Below, piece by piece: positions 1 through 9,880 of a stretch of 64,000 bases of DNA; position 1 is the stretch's first letter; the number at the start of each line of letters is the position of its first letter. This stretch comes from an uncultured Sulfitobacter sp. GTDB lineage: Bacteria; Pseudomonadota; Alphaproteobacteria; Rhodobacterales; Rhodobacteraceae. A program made the translations under genes and the position numbers. The stretch is taken from contig NZ_CANMFS010000013.1 of NCBI RefSeq assembly GCF_947497275.1, positions 1 through 64,000 of the forward strand, read 5' to 3'. The notes under the pieces were generated by a model. That model saw only the letters and a list, made by a program, of their open reading frames with translations. It was not told the origin of the DNA and made no database searches.

Positions 1-709
1 TATTCAGCCGATCTTTCAGGATCCCTATTCCTCGCTCAATCCGCGCAAGACCATTCAGGACATCATCGCGCTGCCTCTGCGGGTGCACGGCACGGGGGAT
101 GAGGCCAGCCGTGAGAAATCAGTGCGCGAGATCCTCGATGTGGTGGGGCTGCCGTCGCGGGTGCTGACGAATTATCCGAGCCAGATGTCAGGCGGTCAGC
201 GCCAGCGCGTGGCGATTGCCCGCGCATTGGTGATGCGCCCCGAAATCGTGATCTGCGACGAGCCGACTTCGGCGCTCGATGTGTCGGTGCAAAGCCAGAT
301 CCTCAATCTGCTGGGCGATCTACGCCGTGAATTCGGGCTGACCTACCTGTTCATCAGCCACAATCTGGCGGTGGTCGAACACCTCGCCACGGAAGTTGCG
401 GTGATGTATCTGGGCCGGATCGTGGAAAAGACGACGGTGGCCAACCTGTTCGACGCGCCGCGCCATCCTTATTCGCAGGCCCTGCTTAAATCGGTACTGA
501 CGCCCGACCCGGCGATGGATGTGCCCGAGACGCATCTCGGCATGGCCTATCCTAATCCGATCAACCCGCCTTCGGGCTGCCATTTCCACCCCCGCTGTCC
601 CGCGGCGACACCGCTGTGTGAAAGCCGCGCGCCGCGCGCGATACAGGACGCGCAGGGGCTGGTGGAATGCCACCTTCACGATCCCGAAGTCGCGATGGAA
701 ACCACCTGA
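1..709 (+). CDS. Oligo/dipeptide ABC transporter ATP-binding protein (DppF/OppF-like), 5' truncated
   Basis: ATPase subunit of a peptide-type ABC importer. The gene enters the window already open and reads from base 2. The first visible residues are the Q-loop region (QDPYSSLNPR), so Walker A lies outside. The signature MSGGQRQRVAIARAL, Walker B with catalytic Glu (VICDEPTSALD) and the switch His (ISHN) are all present. The C-terminus has the oligopeptide-transporter extension with its cysteine motif (CHFHPRCP and a later Cys). The next gene starts 18 bp downstream, so the transporter is probably co-transcribed with the gamma-glutamyltransferase and M20 peptidase. This fits import and cytoplasmic breakdown of a small peptide or glutathione-like compound (inference). 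Substrate cannot be told from the ATPase. Confidence 0.93.
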   Translation, partial: IQPIFQDPYSSLNPRKTIQDIIALPLRVHGTGDEASREKSVREILDVVGLPSRVLTNYPSQMSGGQRQRVAIARALVMRPEIVICDEPTSALDVSVQSQILNLLGDLRREFGLTYLFISHNLAVVEHLATEVAVMYLGRIVEKTTVANLFDAPRHPYSQALLKSVLTPDPAMDVPETHLGMAYPNPINPPSGCHFHPRCPAATPLCESRAPRAIQDAQGLVECHLHDPEVAMETT

Positions 710-727
710 ACCAGACGGACACATACC

Positions 728-2308
728 ATGAGCCAGAACCTTTCGCGCACCCAGAACACCACGAAGGTGGTGATCGAGACAGAGCACGGCGTTGTTGCCG
801 CCCAGCACCGTGGCGCCGCCGAAGCGGGGGCGCGGGTGCTGGCGGCAGGCGGTGACGCGGTCGATGCCGCCATCGCGACCTCCTTTGCCATCGGTGTGCT
901 TGAGCCGTGGATGAGCGGACCTGCCGGCGGTGGTGGCCTGATGCTGTGGCGCGCGGACGAGGGGCGCGCCTATGCATTGAACTACGGCATGCGCTCTCCC
1001 GCAGGGCTGGACCCTGCCGACTATCCGCTGAGCGGGCAGGGCAAGACGAGCGATCTGTTTCCATGGGACACCGTTGAGGGTGAGCGCAACGTGTACGGCG
1101 CGACGGCGGTGGCGGTGCCGGGGTTGGTCGACGGGATGGGCAAGATGCACGCGCGCTTCGGTACGGTGCCGTGGGCCGAGTTGCTATCCCCCGCGATTGA
1201 CTTTGCGCGCGAAGGGCTGCTGGTAGATTGGTATGCCGCGCTGATCATCGCATCGACAACGCGGATCCTCGCAAAAGACCCGGACGCGGCGGCGCTGTTT
1301 CTCGAAGACGGCCAATGGCCCACCGTATCCGGCTGGACCGCGCTGGCGGAAAAGAGGCTTGGCATGGGCAAGATGGCCGACAGCCTGCAGATCCTCGCAG
1401 AGGAGGGGCACCGCGCGCTGTATGACGGGGACCTGGGTGCGGCGATGGCGCAGGATATGCGCGACAAGGGCGGGAGCCTGTCGCACGACGATCTCAAGAG
1501 CTACCACGCGTGGTTTTCGGACCCGCTGACGTTCGAGTATCGCGGGACCCGTTTCGACGTGCTGCCGGGGCTGACGGCGGGGCCGACGATCCGCGATGCC
1601 TTTGCCGCGATGGAGGCGCAGCAATTCGGCGCCGCGCCGGACAAGACTGCCTACACCGCCTATGCCGACGGACTGCAAAGCGCCTATGCAGCGCGGCTGT
1701 CGCAGATGGGCCATGACGGAGAGACGCACGGCAACGAAGGCTGCACTACGCATTTCTCGGTCGTGGATCGCAAGGGCAATATGGTCAGCCAGACGCAGAC
1801 ACTGTTGTCGATATTTGGCAGCCGGGTCGTGTCGCCCTCCACCGGGTTTCTGATGAACAACGGCATCATGTGGTTCGATCCCGCACAGGGTCGGCCCAAC
1901 TCGCTCGCCCCCGACAAGCCGTGTCTGATGAACGTCTGCCCGATGCTCGGCAGCAAGGGCGACACACGATTCGGCTTTGGGGCGTCGGGAGGGCGCAAAA
2001 TTGTGTCGGCGGTGGCGCAGCTGGGCAGCTTTGTGGCGGATTTCGACATGGACATCGGCGAGGCGTTTCATCAGCAAAGGATCGACGCCTCGGGGGGCGA
2101 TGGAATCGTCGCGGATGAAACCCTGCCCGCCGAAATCATCGAGGGGTTACGGGCAAGCTATGACGTGACGACGACCAAGCGCGCGGTCTTTCCCTATGCG
2201 TTTGCCTGTCCCGCCGGGGTCATGCGGCGCGGCGGGACAAACAGCGGTTGTACAGAAATCATGTCGCCGTGGGGCGACGCCGTGAACGAAAGCGAGGTCA
2301 CAGCATGA
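728..2308 (+). CDS. Gamma-glutamyltransferase family protein
   Basis: Ntn-hydrolase of the gamma-glutamyltranspeptidase family (526 aa), expected to self-cleave and transfer or hydrolyse gamma-glutamyl groups. The self-processing site is visible as CTTHFSVVD around residue 340, where Thr340 would become the N-terminal nucleophile of the small subunit. An N-terminal AGGDAVDAAIA block and a GPAGGGG loop match the large subunit. No signal peptide is seen, unlike the classical periplasmic enzyme, so it is probably cytoplasmic. It follows the peptide ABC ATPase by 18 bp and overlaps the next gene by ATGA. Members of this family also include cephalosporin acylases and other amidases, so the substrate is open. 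Confidence 0.9.
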   Translation: MSQNLSRTQNTTKVVIETEHGVVAAQHRGAAEAGARVLAAGGDAVDAAIATSFAIGVLEPWMSGPAGGGGLMLWRADEGRAYALNYGMRSPAGLDPADYPLSGQGKTSDLFPWDTVEGERNVYGATAVAVPGLVDGMGKMHARFGTVPWAELLSPAIDFAREGLLVDWYAALIIASTTRILAKDPDAAALFLEDGQWPTVSGWTALAEKRLGMGKMADSLQILAEEGHRALYDGDLGAAMAQDMRDKGGSLSHDDLKSYHAWFSDPLTFEYRGTRFDVLPGLTAGPTIRDAFAAMEAQQFGAAPDKTAYTAYADGLQSAYAARLSQMGHDGETHGNEGCTTHFSVVDRKGNMVSQTQTLLSIFGSRVVSPSTGFLMNNGIMWFDPAQGRPNSLAPDKPCLMNVCPMLGSKGDTRFGFGASGGRKIVSAVAQLGSFVADFDMDIGEAFHQQRIDASGGDGIVADETLPAEIIEGLRASYDVTTTKRAVFPYAFACPAGVMRRGGTNSGCTEIMSPWGDAVNESEVTA

Positions 2309-3693
2309 GCCGTGAAAACGCGATTGCCCGCGCCGAGGCGTATTTCGAGAGCGGTCAGCTCAGCACCGATCTGGCGGGACTGGTCGCCTTTGAGACCGAA
2401 AGCCAGAACCCCGGCCAACGCGCCGAACTGGCCCGATACCTGACCGAAGCGATCGAGCCGCGCTTGCGCGGGCTTGGGTTTGAGTGCGAGATCTACGACA
2501 ATCCCAACCCCGATGGCGGCCCGCTTCTGGTGGCGCAGCGGATCGAGGACGCGGCGCTGAAAACCGTGCTCAGCTATGGCCACGGTGACGTGACATGGGC
2601 GCAGACCGGTCAGTGGGACGCGGGGTTGGCACCCTTTGCGCTGACAGAGGTGGATGACCGCCTGTACGGGCGGGGTGCGGCGGACAACAAGGTTCAGCAT
2701 CTGGTCAATATCGCCGCGCTGGAGACAGTGCTGGCGGAGCGCGGAAGCCTTGGCTTCAACGTGAAGTTCATCTTCGAGATGAGCGAGGAAATCGGATCGC
2801 CTGGCCTTGCGGCGTTCATGGAGGCGCACAAGCAGATGCTGTCCGCCGATGTGCTGATTGCGTCGGACGGGCCACGGCTCAAGCCGGATCGCCCGACGAT
2901 GTTCATGGGCGCGCGGGGGGGGATGTCGTTCGATTTGAGCGTTGATCTGCGAGAGGGCGCCCATCATTCTGGCAACTGGGGCGGGCTTCTGGCCGATCCC
3001 GCGATGATCCTCGCGCATGCGTTGGCGTCGATCTGCGATGCGCGCGGGCAGATCTGGATCCCCGAATGGCGGCCCGACAGCCTGAGCAATTCGGTGCGCG
3101 AGGCGCTGGCAGGCCTGCCAGTGACCGAAGACAGCAATCCGCCCGTTGACGAGGATTGGGGCGAGGAAAGCCTGACGCCCGCCGAGCGGGTCTATGGCTG
3201 GAACTCCTTTGCGGTGCTGGCGATGAAGAGCGGCGTGCCCGAAGCGCCGCAAAACGCGATCTCGGACAAGGCGCGGGCGACATGCCAACTGCGCTATGTG
3301 GTGGGCACCGATCCCAAGGAGGTGCTGCCCGCGCTGCGCCGCCATCTGGATGCGCATGGTTTCGACAAGGTACAGATCATCGAACACGAACGCGGGTTCT
3401 TCCCTGCGACGCGGCTCGATCCCGATCACCCGTGGGTCGGCTATGTGAAGGCATCTCTGACGCGCACGGCGGGTCAGGCACCGCATGTGCTGCCGAACCT
3501 TGCCGGATCTTTGCCGAACGAATGCTTTGCGGATATTCTCGGGCTTCCGACGGTCTGGGTGCCGCACAGCTATCTTGGTTGTAACCAGCATGCGCCGAAT
3601 GAGCATGTCCTTAAACCGGTCTGTAAAAGCGCGGTCACGGTGATGACCGGTCTGTTTTGGGACATCGGCGCGGACGGTGGGGCGGCGCCGTAA
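2305..3693 (+). CDS. M20 family metallopeptidase
   Basis: Zinc-dependent peptidase or amidohydrolase of the M20 (ArgE/DapE/CPG2) family, 462 aa. The start is taken at the ATG whose bases overlap the stop of the preceding gene (ATGA). An upstream in-frame ATG at 2248 lies inside that gene and is not needed. Metal-site segments are recognisable: SYGHGDV, GRGAADNK, EMSEEIGS with the catalytic Glu pair, and ASDGPR. An inserted dimerisation domain (GARGGMSFDLSV onward) is present. Position after the peptide transporter and GGT-like gene suggests intracellular hydrolysis of an imported peptide or N-acyl amino acid; that role is inferred. Confidence 0.93.
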   Translation: MSRENAIARAEAYFESGQLSTDLAGLVAFETESQNPGQRAELARYLTEAIEPRLRGLGFECEIYDNPNPDGGPLLVAQRIEDAALKTVLSYGHGDVTWAQTGQWDAGLAPFALTEVDDRLYGRGAADNKVQHLVNIAALETVLAERGSLGFNVKFIFEMSEEIGSPGLAAFMEAHKQMLSADVLIASDGPRLKPDRPTMFMGARGGMSFDLSVDLREGAHHSGNWGGLLADPAMILAHALASICDARGQIWIPEWRPDSLSNSVREALAGLPVTEDSNPPVDEDWGEESLTPAERVYGWNSFAVLAMKSGVPEAPQNAISDKARATCQLRYVVGTDPKEVLPALRRHLDAHGFDKVQIIEHERGFFPATRLDPDHPWVGYVKASLTRTAGQAPHVLPNLAGSLPNECFADILGLPTVWVPHSYLGCNQHAPNEHVLKPVCKSAVTVMTGLFWDIGADGGAAP

Positions 3694-3771
3694 TACATCG
3701 GCTCCCGCTCGCAATGAATTGATGTGCTTTTGCGGGCGGTGCGTTAAATATACGTCCAACTTGCTCCTTAG

Positions 3772-4959
3772 ATGAAGGCATCCGGCATGAAAGTGCTTCG
3801 GCAGATCATTCTCTCGCTCGTCGTGGCAGCGGCCGGTTTTTATATCTGGATCGCCTATGTCCCGGCGGCGCATCCCTTGCTCGCGCGCATGGGGCTGCTT
3901 GATCTGCTGGGCATCGAAGCGACCGATCCGCAAATGGCAGAGGTCATGAACCGTCGCGGCAGCGGCGGTGGGGCGGTGCAGGTGATCGCCGTGCCGGTGG
4001 ATGAGCGCGCCATAGCAGACCGGGTCAACGCCATCGGTGACGGGCGCGCCCGCCGGTCGGTGACAGTGCGTTCCAACGCGGTCGGCGTGATCACCGATCT
4101 TGCCCTGACGGCGGGCGGTTATGTCGAGAGCGGCGAGATCATTGCCCGGCTTCAGGACGAAGAGGAAGAGATCGCGCTGGAGCAGGCAAAGATTCAGTTG
4201 GAGAATGCGCGTGCCGATGCGGACCGCATCGAACGGCTCGAGGCGACAGGTGCGACAACGGGCGTGCGCCTGCGCGAAACCACGCTTGCCCTGCGCAGCG
4301 CCGAATTAGCCGTGCGGCAGGCGGAGTTCGACCTGTCGCAGCGGGTGATTTCCGCGCCGATCTCGGGTTGGGTCGGGATTATAGATCTGGAGGAAGGCGA
4401 CCGCGTGAGCGCACAGGACATGATCGTGACGATCACCGACCGGTCTGACATTCTCATTGATTTTCGCGTGCCGGAACGCATCGTTTCCAAGATCAGAACC
4501 GGGCAGGCGTTCGATGTGAGCCCCCTTGGCCAGGGTGGCACCACGCTGAAAGGCGAGATCAGTGCGATTGACACGGTGGTGGACCGGGCCAGCCGCACCT
4601 TGCTGGTACAGGGACGTGTCACGAATGACGCGGATCTGTTGCGCGCCGGTATGGCGTTTTCGGTCAACCTCACGTTTCCCGGAGAAACGCTTTTGTCGAT
4701 CGCGCCGCTTGCCGTGCAATGGTCAAGCGATGGCCCCTTCGTCTGGGCCGTGCGTGATGGCATCGCAACCCGCGTCGCCGTCGAGATCGCGCAGCGCAAC
4801 AGCGACGAAGTCCTGATCACCGCCGAGGGGTTGGCGGCGGATGATCTTGTCGTGACCGAGGGTGTCCAGACCCTGCGCGACGGGGTCGACGTCGATGTCG
4901 TGACGCACGAAGGATCGGCGTCTGCTGCTTCCGCAACGGTAGAACGGGCGCGCCTGTGA
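3772..4959 (+). CDS. Efflux RND transporter periplasmic adaptor subunit
   Basis: Membrane-fusion protein (395 aa) that links an inner-membrane RND pump to an outer-membrane channel. A hydrophobic N-terminal anchor (IILSLVVAAAGFYIWIAYV) is followed by the lipoyl/barrel-sandwich domain, interrupted by a coiled-coil hairpin rich in Glu, Ala and Arg (about residues 130-185), then beta-barrel and membrane-proximal domains. The second ATG at 3787 has an AAGG at suitable distance and may be the true start, giving 390 aa. The stop overlaps the GTG start of the pump gene by GTGA. No TolC-like outer-membrane gene lies in the cluster, so a shared channel is likely. Confidence 0.93.
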   Translation: MKASGMKVLRQIILSLVVAAAGFYIWIAYVPAAHPLLARMGLLDLLGIEATDPQMAEVMNRRGSGGGAVQVIAVPVDERAIADRVNAIGDGRARRSVTVRSNAVGVITDLALTAGGYVESGEIIARLQDEEEEIALEQAKIQLENARADADRIERLEATGATTGVRLRETTLALRSAELAVRQAEFDLSQRVISAPISGWVGIIDLEEGDRVSAQDMIVTITDRSDILIDFRVPERIVSKIRTGQAFDVSPLGQGGTTLKGEISAIDTVVDRASRTLLVQGRVTNDADLLRAGMAFSVNLTFPGETLLSIAPLAVQWSSDGPFVWAVRDGIATRVAVEIAQRNSDEVLITAEGLAADDLVVTEGVQTLRDGVDVDVVTHEGSASAASATVERARL

Positions 4960-7900
4960 GCGCGCGCACCTCCGGCGGCACGGCGCTTTTCGTGCGCCGA
5001 CCGATCCTTGCGTTCGTCCTGAATGCATTGATCGTTCTGGCCGGTGTGGCGGCGTTTTTCGGGACCGAGATCCGCGAATTGCCGAACGTGGATCGCCCCG
5101 TCGTCACCATCACGACGACATTCTCGGGGGCGTCGCCCGAATCCGTCGATCAGGAACTGACGGGGCGGATCGAAGGCGCTGTGGGCCGCGTGTCAGGGGT
5201 GCGGAGTATTTCGTCGAACTCGCGTTTCGGGCGCAGCCGCGTCACGGTCGAATTCAACGATAACGTCGATATCGACGTGGCGGCGACCGATGTGCGCGAT
5301 GCGGTCGCACGGATCACCAACCAGTTGCCCGAAGACGCCGATCAGCCCGAAATCGTCAAGGCCGACGCCAACGCCCAGCCGGTCATGCGCATCGCCGTCA
5401 CCTCTTCGAGGCGCTCGCCGCAGGAGTTGACGGCCATCGTTCAGGACCGCGTGGAGGACCGTCTGATATCGGTCGAAGGCGTCGCGGATCTGCAGGTTTA
5501 CGGCGACCGCGAGCCGATCTTTCGCGTCGACATTAACCTCTTGGAACTTGCAAGCCGGGGCTTGACGCTTGGCGACATGCAGCGCGCTCTGTCGAGCGTC
5601 GCCTTTGATGCGCCGGCGGGCGATCTGGCGGGCGACCGCCAGTCGATCAACGTGCGCACAACGGCCAGCGTCGCAACGGCGGAGGCGTTCGAGGCGCTCG
5701 ATCTGGGGCCGGATGTGAAGGTCGGCGATGTGGCCCGCGTGTCGCTTGGCCCCGCGCCCGGCGAGACGGTGCTGCGCGCCAATGGCGAGCAGGGGCTGGG
5801 TATCGGGATCATCCGACAGGCCACATCGAACACGCTCGAAATCTCTGCCGCGGTGCGCGCGGTTGTGGCGGAGCTGAACGAAAGCCTGCCCGACGGTGTC
5901 AACATCTTCGTCACCTCCGATGATGCGACTTTTATTTCCGGCTCCATCGAAGAAGTGCTGAAAACACTTGGCTTCGCCGTCGCGATCGTCGTGGCCGTGA
6001 TTTTCATATTCCTGCGCGACATCCGCGCAACGTTGATACCCGCGCTCACACTGCCCGTAGCATTGGTGGGTACGTTGGCGGCGATTTATCTGGTTGGGTT
6101 TTCGGTCAACATCCTGACGCTTCTGGCGCTGGTTCTGGCCACCGGCATGGTCGTCGACGATGCCATCGTCGTGCTCGAGAATATCGTGCGTCAGCGCGCG
6201 GCCGGAATGGGGCCGCGTGCTGCGGCCGTGAACGGCGCCTCGCAGGTTTTCTTTGCCGTCATCACCACCACAGCGACGCTGGCGGCGGTTTTCGTGCCGC
6301 TTTCGTTCCTGCCGGGGCAGGCGGGTGGGTTGTTCCGAGAATTCGGGTTCACGCTAGCAATGGCGGTTCTGTTGTCCTCGGTCGTCGCGCTCAGCCTGTG
6401 TCCGGTGCTGGCCAGCCGCCTGTTGACGAAGGAGCCGGACAAGAACCCGCGTGGCCCGATGATCTGGCTCGGAAACCGGCTGACGCGGTTCTACGAGATC
6501 ACCTTGCGCGGGGCATTGGCGATGCCGTTCGCGGTGGTGCTGGCGGCGCTGTTCGTGGCCGCAACAGCCGCATTGATGGCGTCTGGCATCCGGCAGGAAT
6601 TGACCCCATCGGAGGACCGCGCCGTCGCGTTGTTGAGCGTGACCGCCCCGCAGGGTGTGTCGCTGGATTACACCCAGAGCAAAATGCGCGAAATCGAGGA
6701 TCTGGTGACACCGCTTCAGGACCGCGGTGAGGTGACGAACATTTTCTCGATCAGCGGGTTTGGCGCGGACAATCGCGGTTTTATGGTATTCACGCTGGCA
6801 AATTGGCAAGACCGCGCTCGCGCGCAACAGGAAATCGTTGGCGAGATCAACGGCAAGCTGCGCGGAATCATCGGGGTGCGCGCCTTTGCGATCCAGCCCA
6901 ATTCGCTGGGCATCCGGGGCGCGGGGCGGGGGCTGTCGTTCGCCATCACCGGCACCAGCTATGACCAGCTGGGCGATGTGGCGGTACGCATGGAGGATCG
7001 GTTGCGCCAGATCCCCGCGATGGGCCAGGTGCGGCTGGAATACGAGCGCACCCAGCCACAGTTGTTCGTGCAGATCGACCGCGCGCTTGCTGCCGATCTC
7101 GATATCGACATCACCGGATTGGGGCAGGCGTTGCAGGCGGTCCTTGACGGGCGCACCGTCGGATCGGTGTTCATCGATGACAAGAGTTTCGATGTGCAAA
7201 TGCTGTCAACGACCGATCCGGTGGATGATCCGGGCGATCTGGAGAATATCTTTGTACAATCGGGCACCGGGCAGATGGTTCCGATGGCCAGTTTTGTCAC
7301 GCTGGAAGAGCGCGCGGTCGCCCCCGAGCTTGACCGCGAGGCCCAGAACCGGTCGGTCGAACTGACAGCGGGGCTGACGCCCGAAATGTCACTGGGCGAT
7401 GCGCTGGTACAGGTGCAGCAGATCGGCGACGAAATACTGGCGGACGAAAACCGGATCGTGCCGCTGGCCGAGGCGGCGACGCTGGACCAGACGAACGCGG
7501 GCCTGTTCCTCACGTTCGGGTTTGCAATCCTCGTGGTGTTTCTGGTCCTCGCCGCGCAATTCGAAAGCTTTATCTCCGCCGTCGTGGTCATGGCGACGGT
7601 GCCTTTGGGACTTGCCTGTGCGGTATTCGCGTTACTGATGACCGGGCAAAGCCTGAACGTCTACAGTCAGATCGGGCTGGTGATGCTGATCGGAATCATG
7701 GCGAAGAACGGGATCCTCATCGTCGAATTTGCCAACCAGCTGCGCGATCAGGGGCGCGATGTCCGTACAGCGATCCTCGATGCCTCGACGATCCGTCTGC
7801 GTCCGGTGATGATGACGTTGACGTCGACCGTGCTGGGTGGTGTGCCCCTGGTTCTGTCGTCGGGCGCGGGGGCCGAGGCGCGCGAGGCGCTGGGATGGGT

Positions 7901-8045
7901 GATCGTCGGGGGGCTTGGCCTTGCGACGCTGTTCACGCTGTACCTCACACCGGTTGCCTACGTTCTGATGGCGCGGTTCTCCACGCCGAAGGCACAGGAG
8001 GAAGCGCGGCTGCAAAAAGAGATGGAGGCGGCGCAGACCATTTGA
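4956..8045 (+). CDS. Efflux RND transporter permease subunit
   Basis: AcrB/MexB-type inner-membrane proton antiporter (1029 aa) that exports drugs or other amphiphiles. It begins with GTG overlapping the adaptor stop. The N-terminal LFVRRPILAFVLNALIVLAG segment is the first transmembrane helix. Two large periplasmic loops and twelve predicted membrane segments match the family. The proton-relay Asp pair of TM4 is visible in TGMVVDDAIVVLEN as Asp401-Asp402. The second half carries the family's conserved segment MLIGIMAKNGILIVEFANQL. The gene ends 10 bp before the convergent TRAP permease stop. Confidence 0.96.
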   Translation: MSARTSGGTALFVRRPILAFVLNALIVLAGVAAFFGTEIRELPNVDRPVVTITTTFSGASPESVDQELTGRIEGAVGRVSGVRSISSNSRFGRSRVTVEFNDNVDIDVAATDVRDAVARITNQLPEDADQPEIVKADANAQPVMRIAVTSSRRSPQELTAIVQDRVEDRLISVEGVADLQVYGDREPIFRVDINLLELASRGLTLGDMQRALSSVAFDAPAGDLAGDRQSINVRTTASVATAEAFEALDLGPDVKVGDVARVSLGPAPGETVLRANGEQGLGIGIIRQATSNTLEISAAVRAVVAELNESLPDGVNIFVTSDDATFISGSIEEVLKTLGFAVAIVVAVIFIFLRDIRATLIPALTLPVALVGTLAAIYLVGFSVNILTLLALVLATGMVVDDAIVVLENIVRQRAAGMGPRAAAVNGASQVFFAVITTTATLAAVFVPLSFLPGQAGGLFREFGFTLAMAVLLSSVVALSLCPVLASRLLTKEPDKNPRGPMIWLGNRLTRFYEITLRGALAMPFAVVLAALFVAATAALMASGIRQELTPSEDRAVALLSVTAPQGVSLDYTQSKMREIEDLVTPLQDRGEVTNIFSISGFGADNRGFMVFTLANWQDRARAQQEIVGEINGKLRGIIGVRAFAIQPNSLGIRGAGRGLSFAITGTSYDQLGDVAVRMEDRLRQIPAMGQVRLEYERTQPQLFVQIDRALAADLDIDITGLGQALQAVLDGRTVGSVFIDDKSFDVQMLSTTDPVDDPGDLENIFVQSGTGQMVPMASFVTLEERAVAPELDREAQNRSVELTAGLTPEMSLGDALVQVQQIGDEILADENRIVPLAEAATLDQTNAGLFLTFGFAILVVFLVLAAQFESFISAVVVMATVPLGLACAVFALLMTGQSLNVYSQIGLVMLIGIMAKNGILIVEFANQLRDQGRDVRTAILDASTIRLRPVMMTLTSTVLGGVPLVLSSGAGAEAREALGWVIVGGLGLATLFTLYLTPVAYVLMARFSTPKAQEEARLQKEMEAAQTI

Positions 8046-8055
8046 TCCGCGCGCC

Positions 8056-9828
8056 TCAGATCACGAGGCGGATGAAGATGACGACAGTCCCCGCCACGAG
8101 CAGCGCCAGCCGCAGGGCCGGATTGTATTTCGAGATCACGGCGAACGAAACGCACGCCAGCCCAACCGCCATTTGACCGAAGGCGATGGCGGCGGAAAGC
8201 GGGCTTTGCAGCAGGCGGATGATGTCGGGGTTCGCGATCATGCCCAGCGGAATGATATACAGACCGATGCCAAGCGCCATCGCGCTTGTCGCCACCTTGA
8301 GCCAGTTTTCACCGACCATACCGGCGGCGATGAACACCGCGCCGCAGACGGGTGGCGTGATCGTCGACAGCAGCGCGAACCAGAACACGAACAGATGCGC
8401 CTGCAACGGTTCCAGCCCCAGATCTATCAGCGCGGGACCGGCGACAGAAACGCAGATGACGTAGGCGGCGGTCGTCGGGACCTCCATTCCCAACAGCAGG
8501 CAGGCCAGTGCCGTCAGCAGCAGCGATGGCCACAGGAGACCACCGGACCCCGACACGATGAACGATGTCAGCTTGACCCCCAGCCCGGTGATGCCGAGTA
8601 CGCCGATCACGATGGACGCGCAGATGATGATCGACCCGATCATCGCAATCTGCCGTCCGGCGTTGAGGCAGGCATCGCCCAGCCGTTCGAACCCCATGCG
8701 CGCATCAAATCCGCTGTGCGCGTTGAACAGGAGGGCAACCAGCCCGACAAAGATCGCAAGGGCGGCTGCGTATTGCGGGGTGAAGTCCAACGCGAACATG
8801 CCCAGCAGCAGAACGGCAAAAGGCACCGCGAAGAACGCCGAGGTGATCGCCACATCGCGGCGCAAAGGGCGCTGATCGGCCGGAACCTGGCGCAACTCGT
8901 ATCGGGTGGCGTAGGCGTCGATCCCGACCCAGACAGCGACAAAGAACAGCACCGCGGGCAGAAGGGCCGCGAACATGATTTCAGTGTAGGGAATGCCGGT
9001 CAGCTCGACCATGACGAACGCGCCCGCCCCCATCAGGGGTGGCATGATCTGTCCGCCGGAAGAGGCGACCGCTTCGACGGCGGCGGCGAGGCGTTTGGGA
9101 TAGCCCAGTTTGGTCATTGCGGGCAGGGTGACGGCGCCCGTGGAGGCGACGTTGGCCGACGCTGATCCCGAAATAGACCCGAAAAGCGCCGAGGAAAGCA
9201 CCGACACCTTAGCGGCCCCGCCGCGCAGACGGCCCGCCGCCGCGTTGGCGACATTCATGAAGCCTTGTCCCGCTTCGCCCGCGTTCAGCACCGCGCCGAA
9301 GATCACGAACACCGAGACGACACCGACAGAAACACCGGTAAGGCTGCCCCAGATGCCGCCTTCGGCAATCGTGAGGGTGCCCAGAAAGCTGCCGATGGGA
9401 GTGCCGGAATGGCCGAATTCGCCGGGAATGAGGTGCCCGAAAAGACCATAGGCCAGCATCAGCGCGGCGACCGAGGGCAGGGGCCAGCCGATCATGCGCC
9501 GCGCGCCCTCGATCACCAGCGCGAGCAGCAGGACTGCGATGGCCATTTGAAACCGGGTTTCGATAAATCCGTACTGGTTTCGCAATTCCTGATGGGTGAG
9601 GGCGATCCACAGGCAACTGGCCACGCCGACTGTGGCCAGCATGACGCCCGCCATGCGTGCGACACCGGGCGGCGCGGGATAGACGAACACCCAAGGCAGG
9701 ATCAGAGCAAGGTGCAGCGGGCGGGCGATGAGATTTGGCACGAGACCGTAGAAGATCAGCCCCAGATGGGCCACGATCATCAACAGGCCCAGCCAGACCC
9801 AGAGCCCGCGGGCAGGAAAGTGCGTCAT
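8056..9828 (-). CDS. TRAP transporter fused permease subunit (4TM/12TM, TAXI type)
   Basis: Inner-membrane permease in which the small (DctQ) and large (DctM) TRAP subunits are fused, 590 aa. Almost the whole chain is hydrophobic. Diagnostic loops are present: GSISGSASANVASTGAVTLP and SSGGQIMPPLMGAGAF. The gene follows its solute-binding partner by 52 bp on the same strand, giving a complete sodium-driven importer. TAXI-TRAP systems take up organic acids in the characterised cases; the substrate here is unknown. The gene is convergent with the RND pump. Confidence 0.93.
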   Translation of the reverse strand: MTHFPARGLWVWLGLLMIVAHLGLIFYGLVPNLIARPLHLALILPWVFVYPAPPGVARMAGVMLATVGVASCLWIALTHQELRNQYGFIETRFQMAIAVLLLALVIEGARRMIGWPLPSVAALMLAYGLFGHLIPGEFGHSGTPIGSFLGTLTIAEGGIWGSLTGVSVGVVSVFVIFGAVLNAGEAGQGFMNVANAAAGRLRGGAAKVSVLSSALFGSISGSASANVASTGAVTLPAMTKLGYPKRLAAAVEAVASSGGQIMPPLMGAGAFVMVELTGIPYTEIMFAALLPAVLFFVAVWVGIDAYATRYELRQVPADQRPLRRDVAITSAFFAVPFAVLLLGMFALDFTPQYAAALAIFVGLVALLFNAHSGFDARMGFERLGDACLNAGRQIAMIGSIIICASIVIGVLGITGLGVKLTSFIVSGSGGLLWPSLLLTALACLLLGMEVPTTAAYVICVSVAGPALIDLGLEPLQAHLFVFWFALLSTITPPVCGAVFIAAGMVGENWLKVATSAMALGIGLYIIPLGMIANPDIIRLLQSPLSAAIAFGQMAVGLACVSFAVISKYNPALRLALLVAGTVVIFIRLVI

Positions 9829-9880
9829 TTGGTGTCTTTCAGGATTGGCGCGCGGTTCGTGATCCCCGCGCCAGCCATGT

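Noticed and set aside
2194-3933. 579-codon open frame on the minus strand
   Set aside because: Antisense to the M20 peptidase and crosses intergenic DNA into the RND adaptor. No ribosome site or recognisable motif.
4956-8045. RND pump as a novel transporter
   Set aside because: Normal length, intact proton-relay Asp pair and a standard adaptor partner; an ordinary efflux system.
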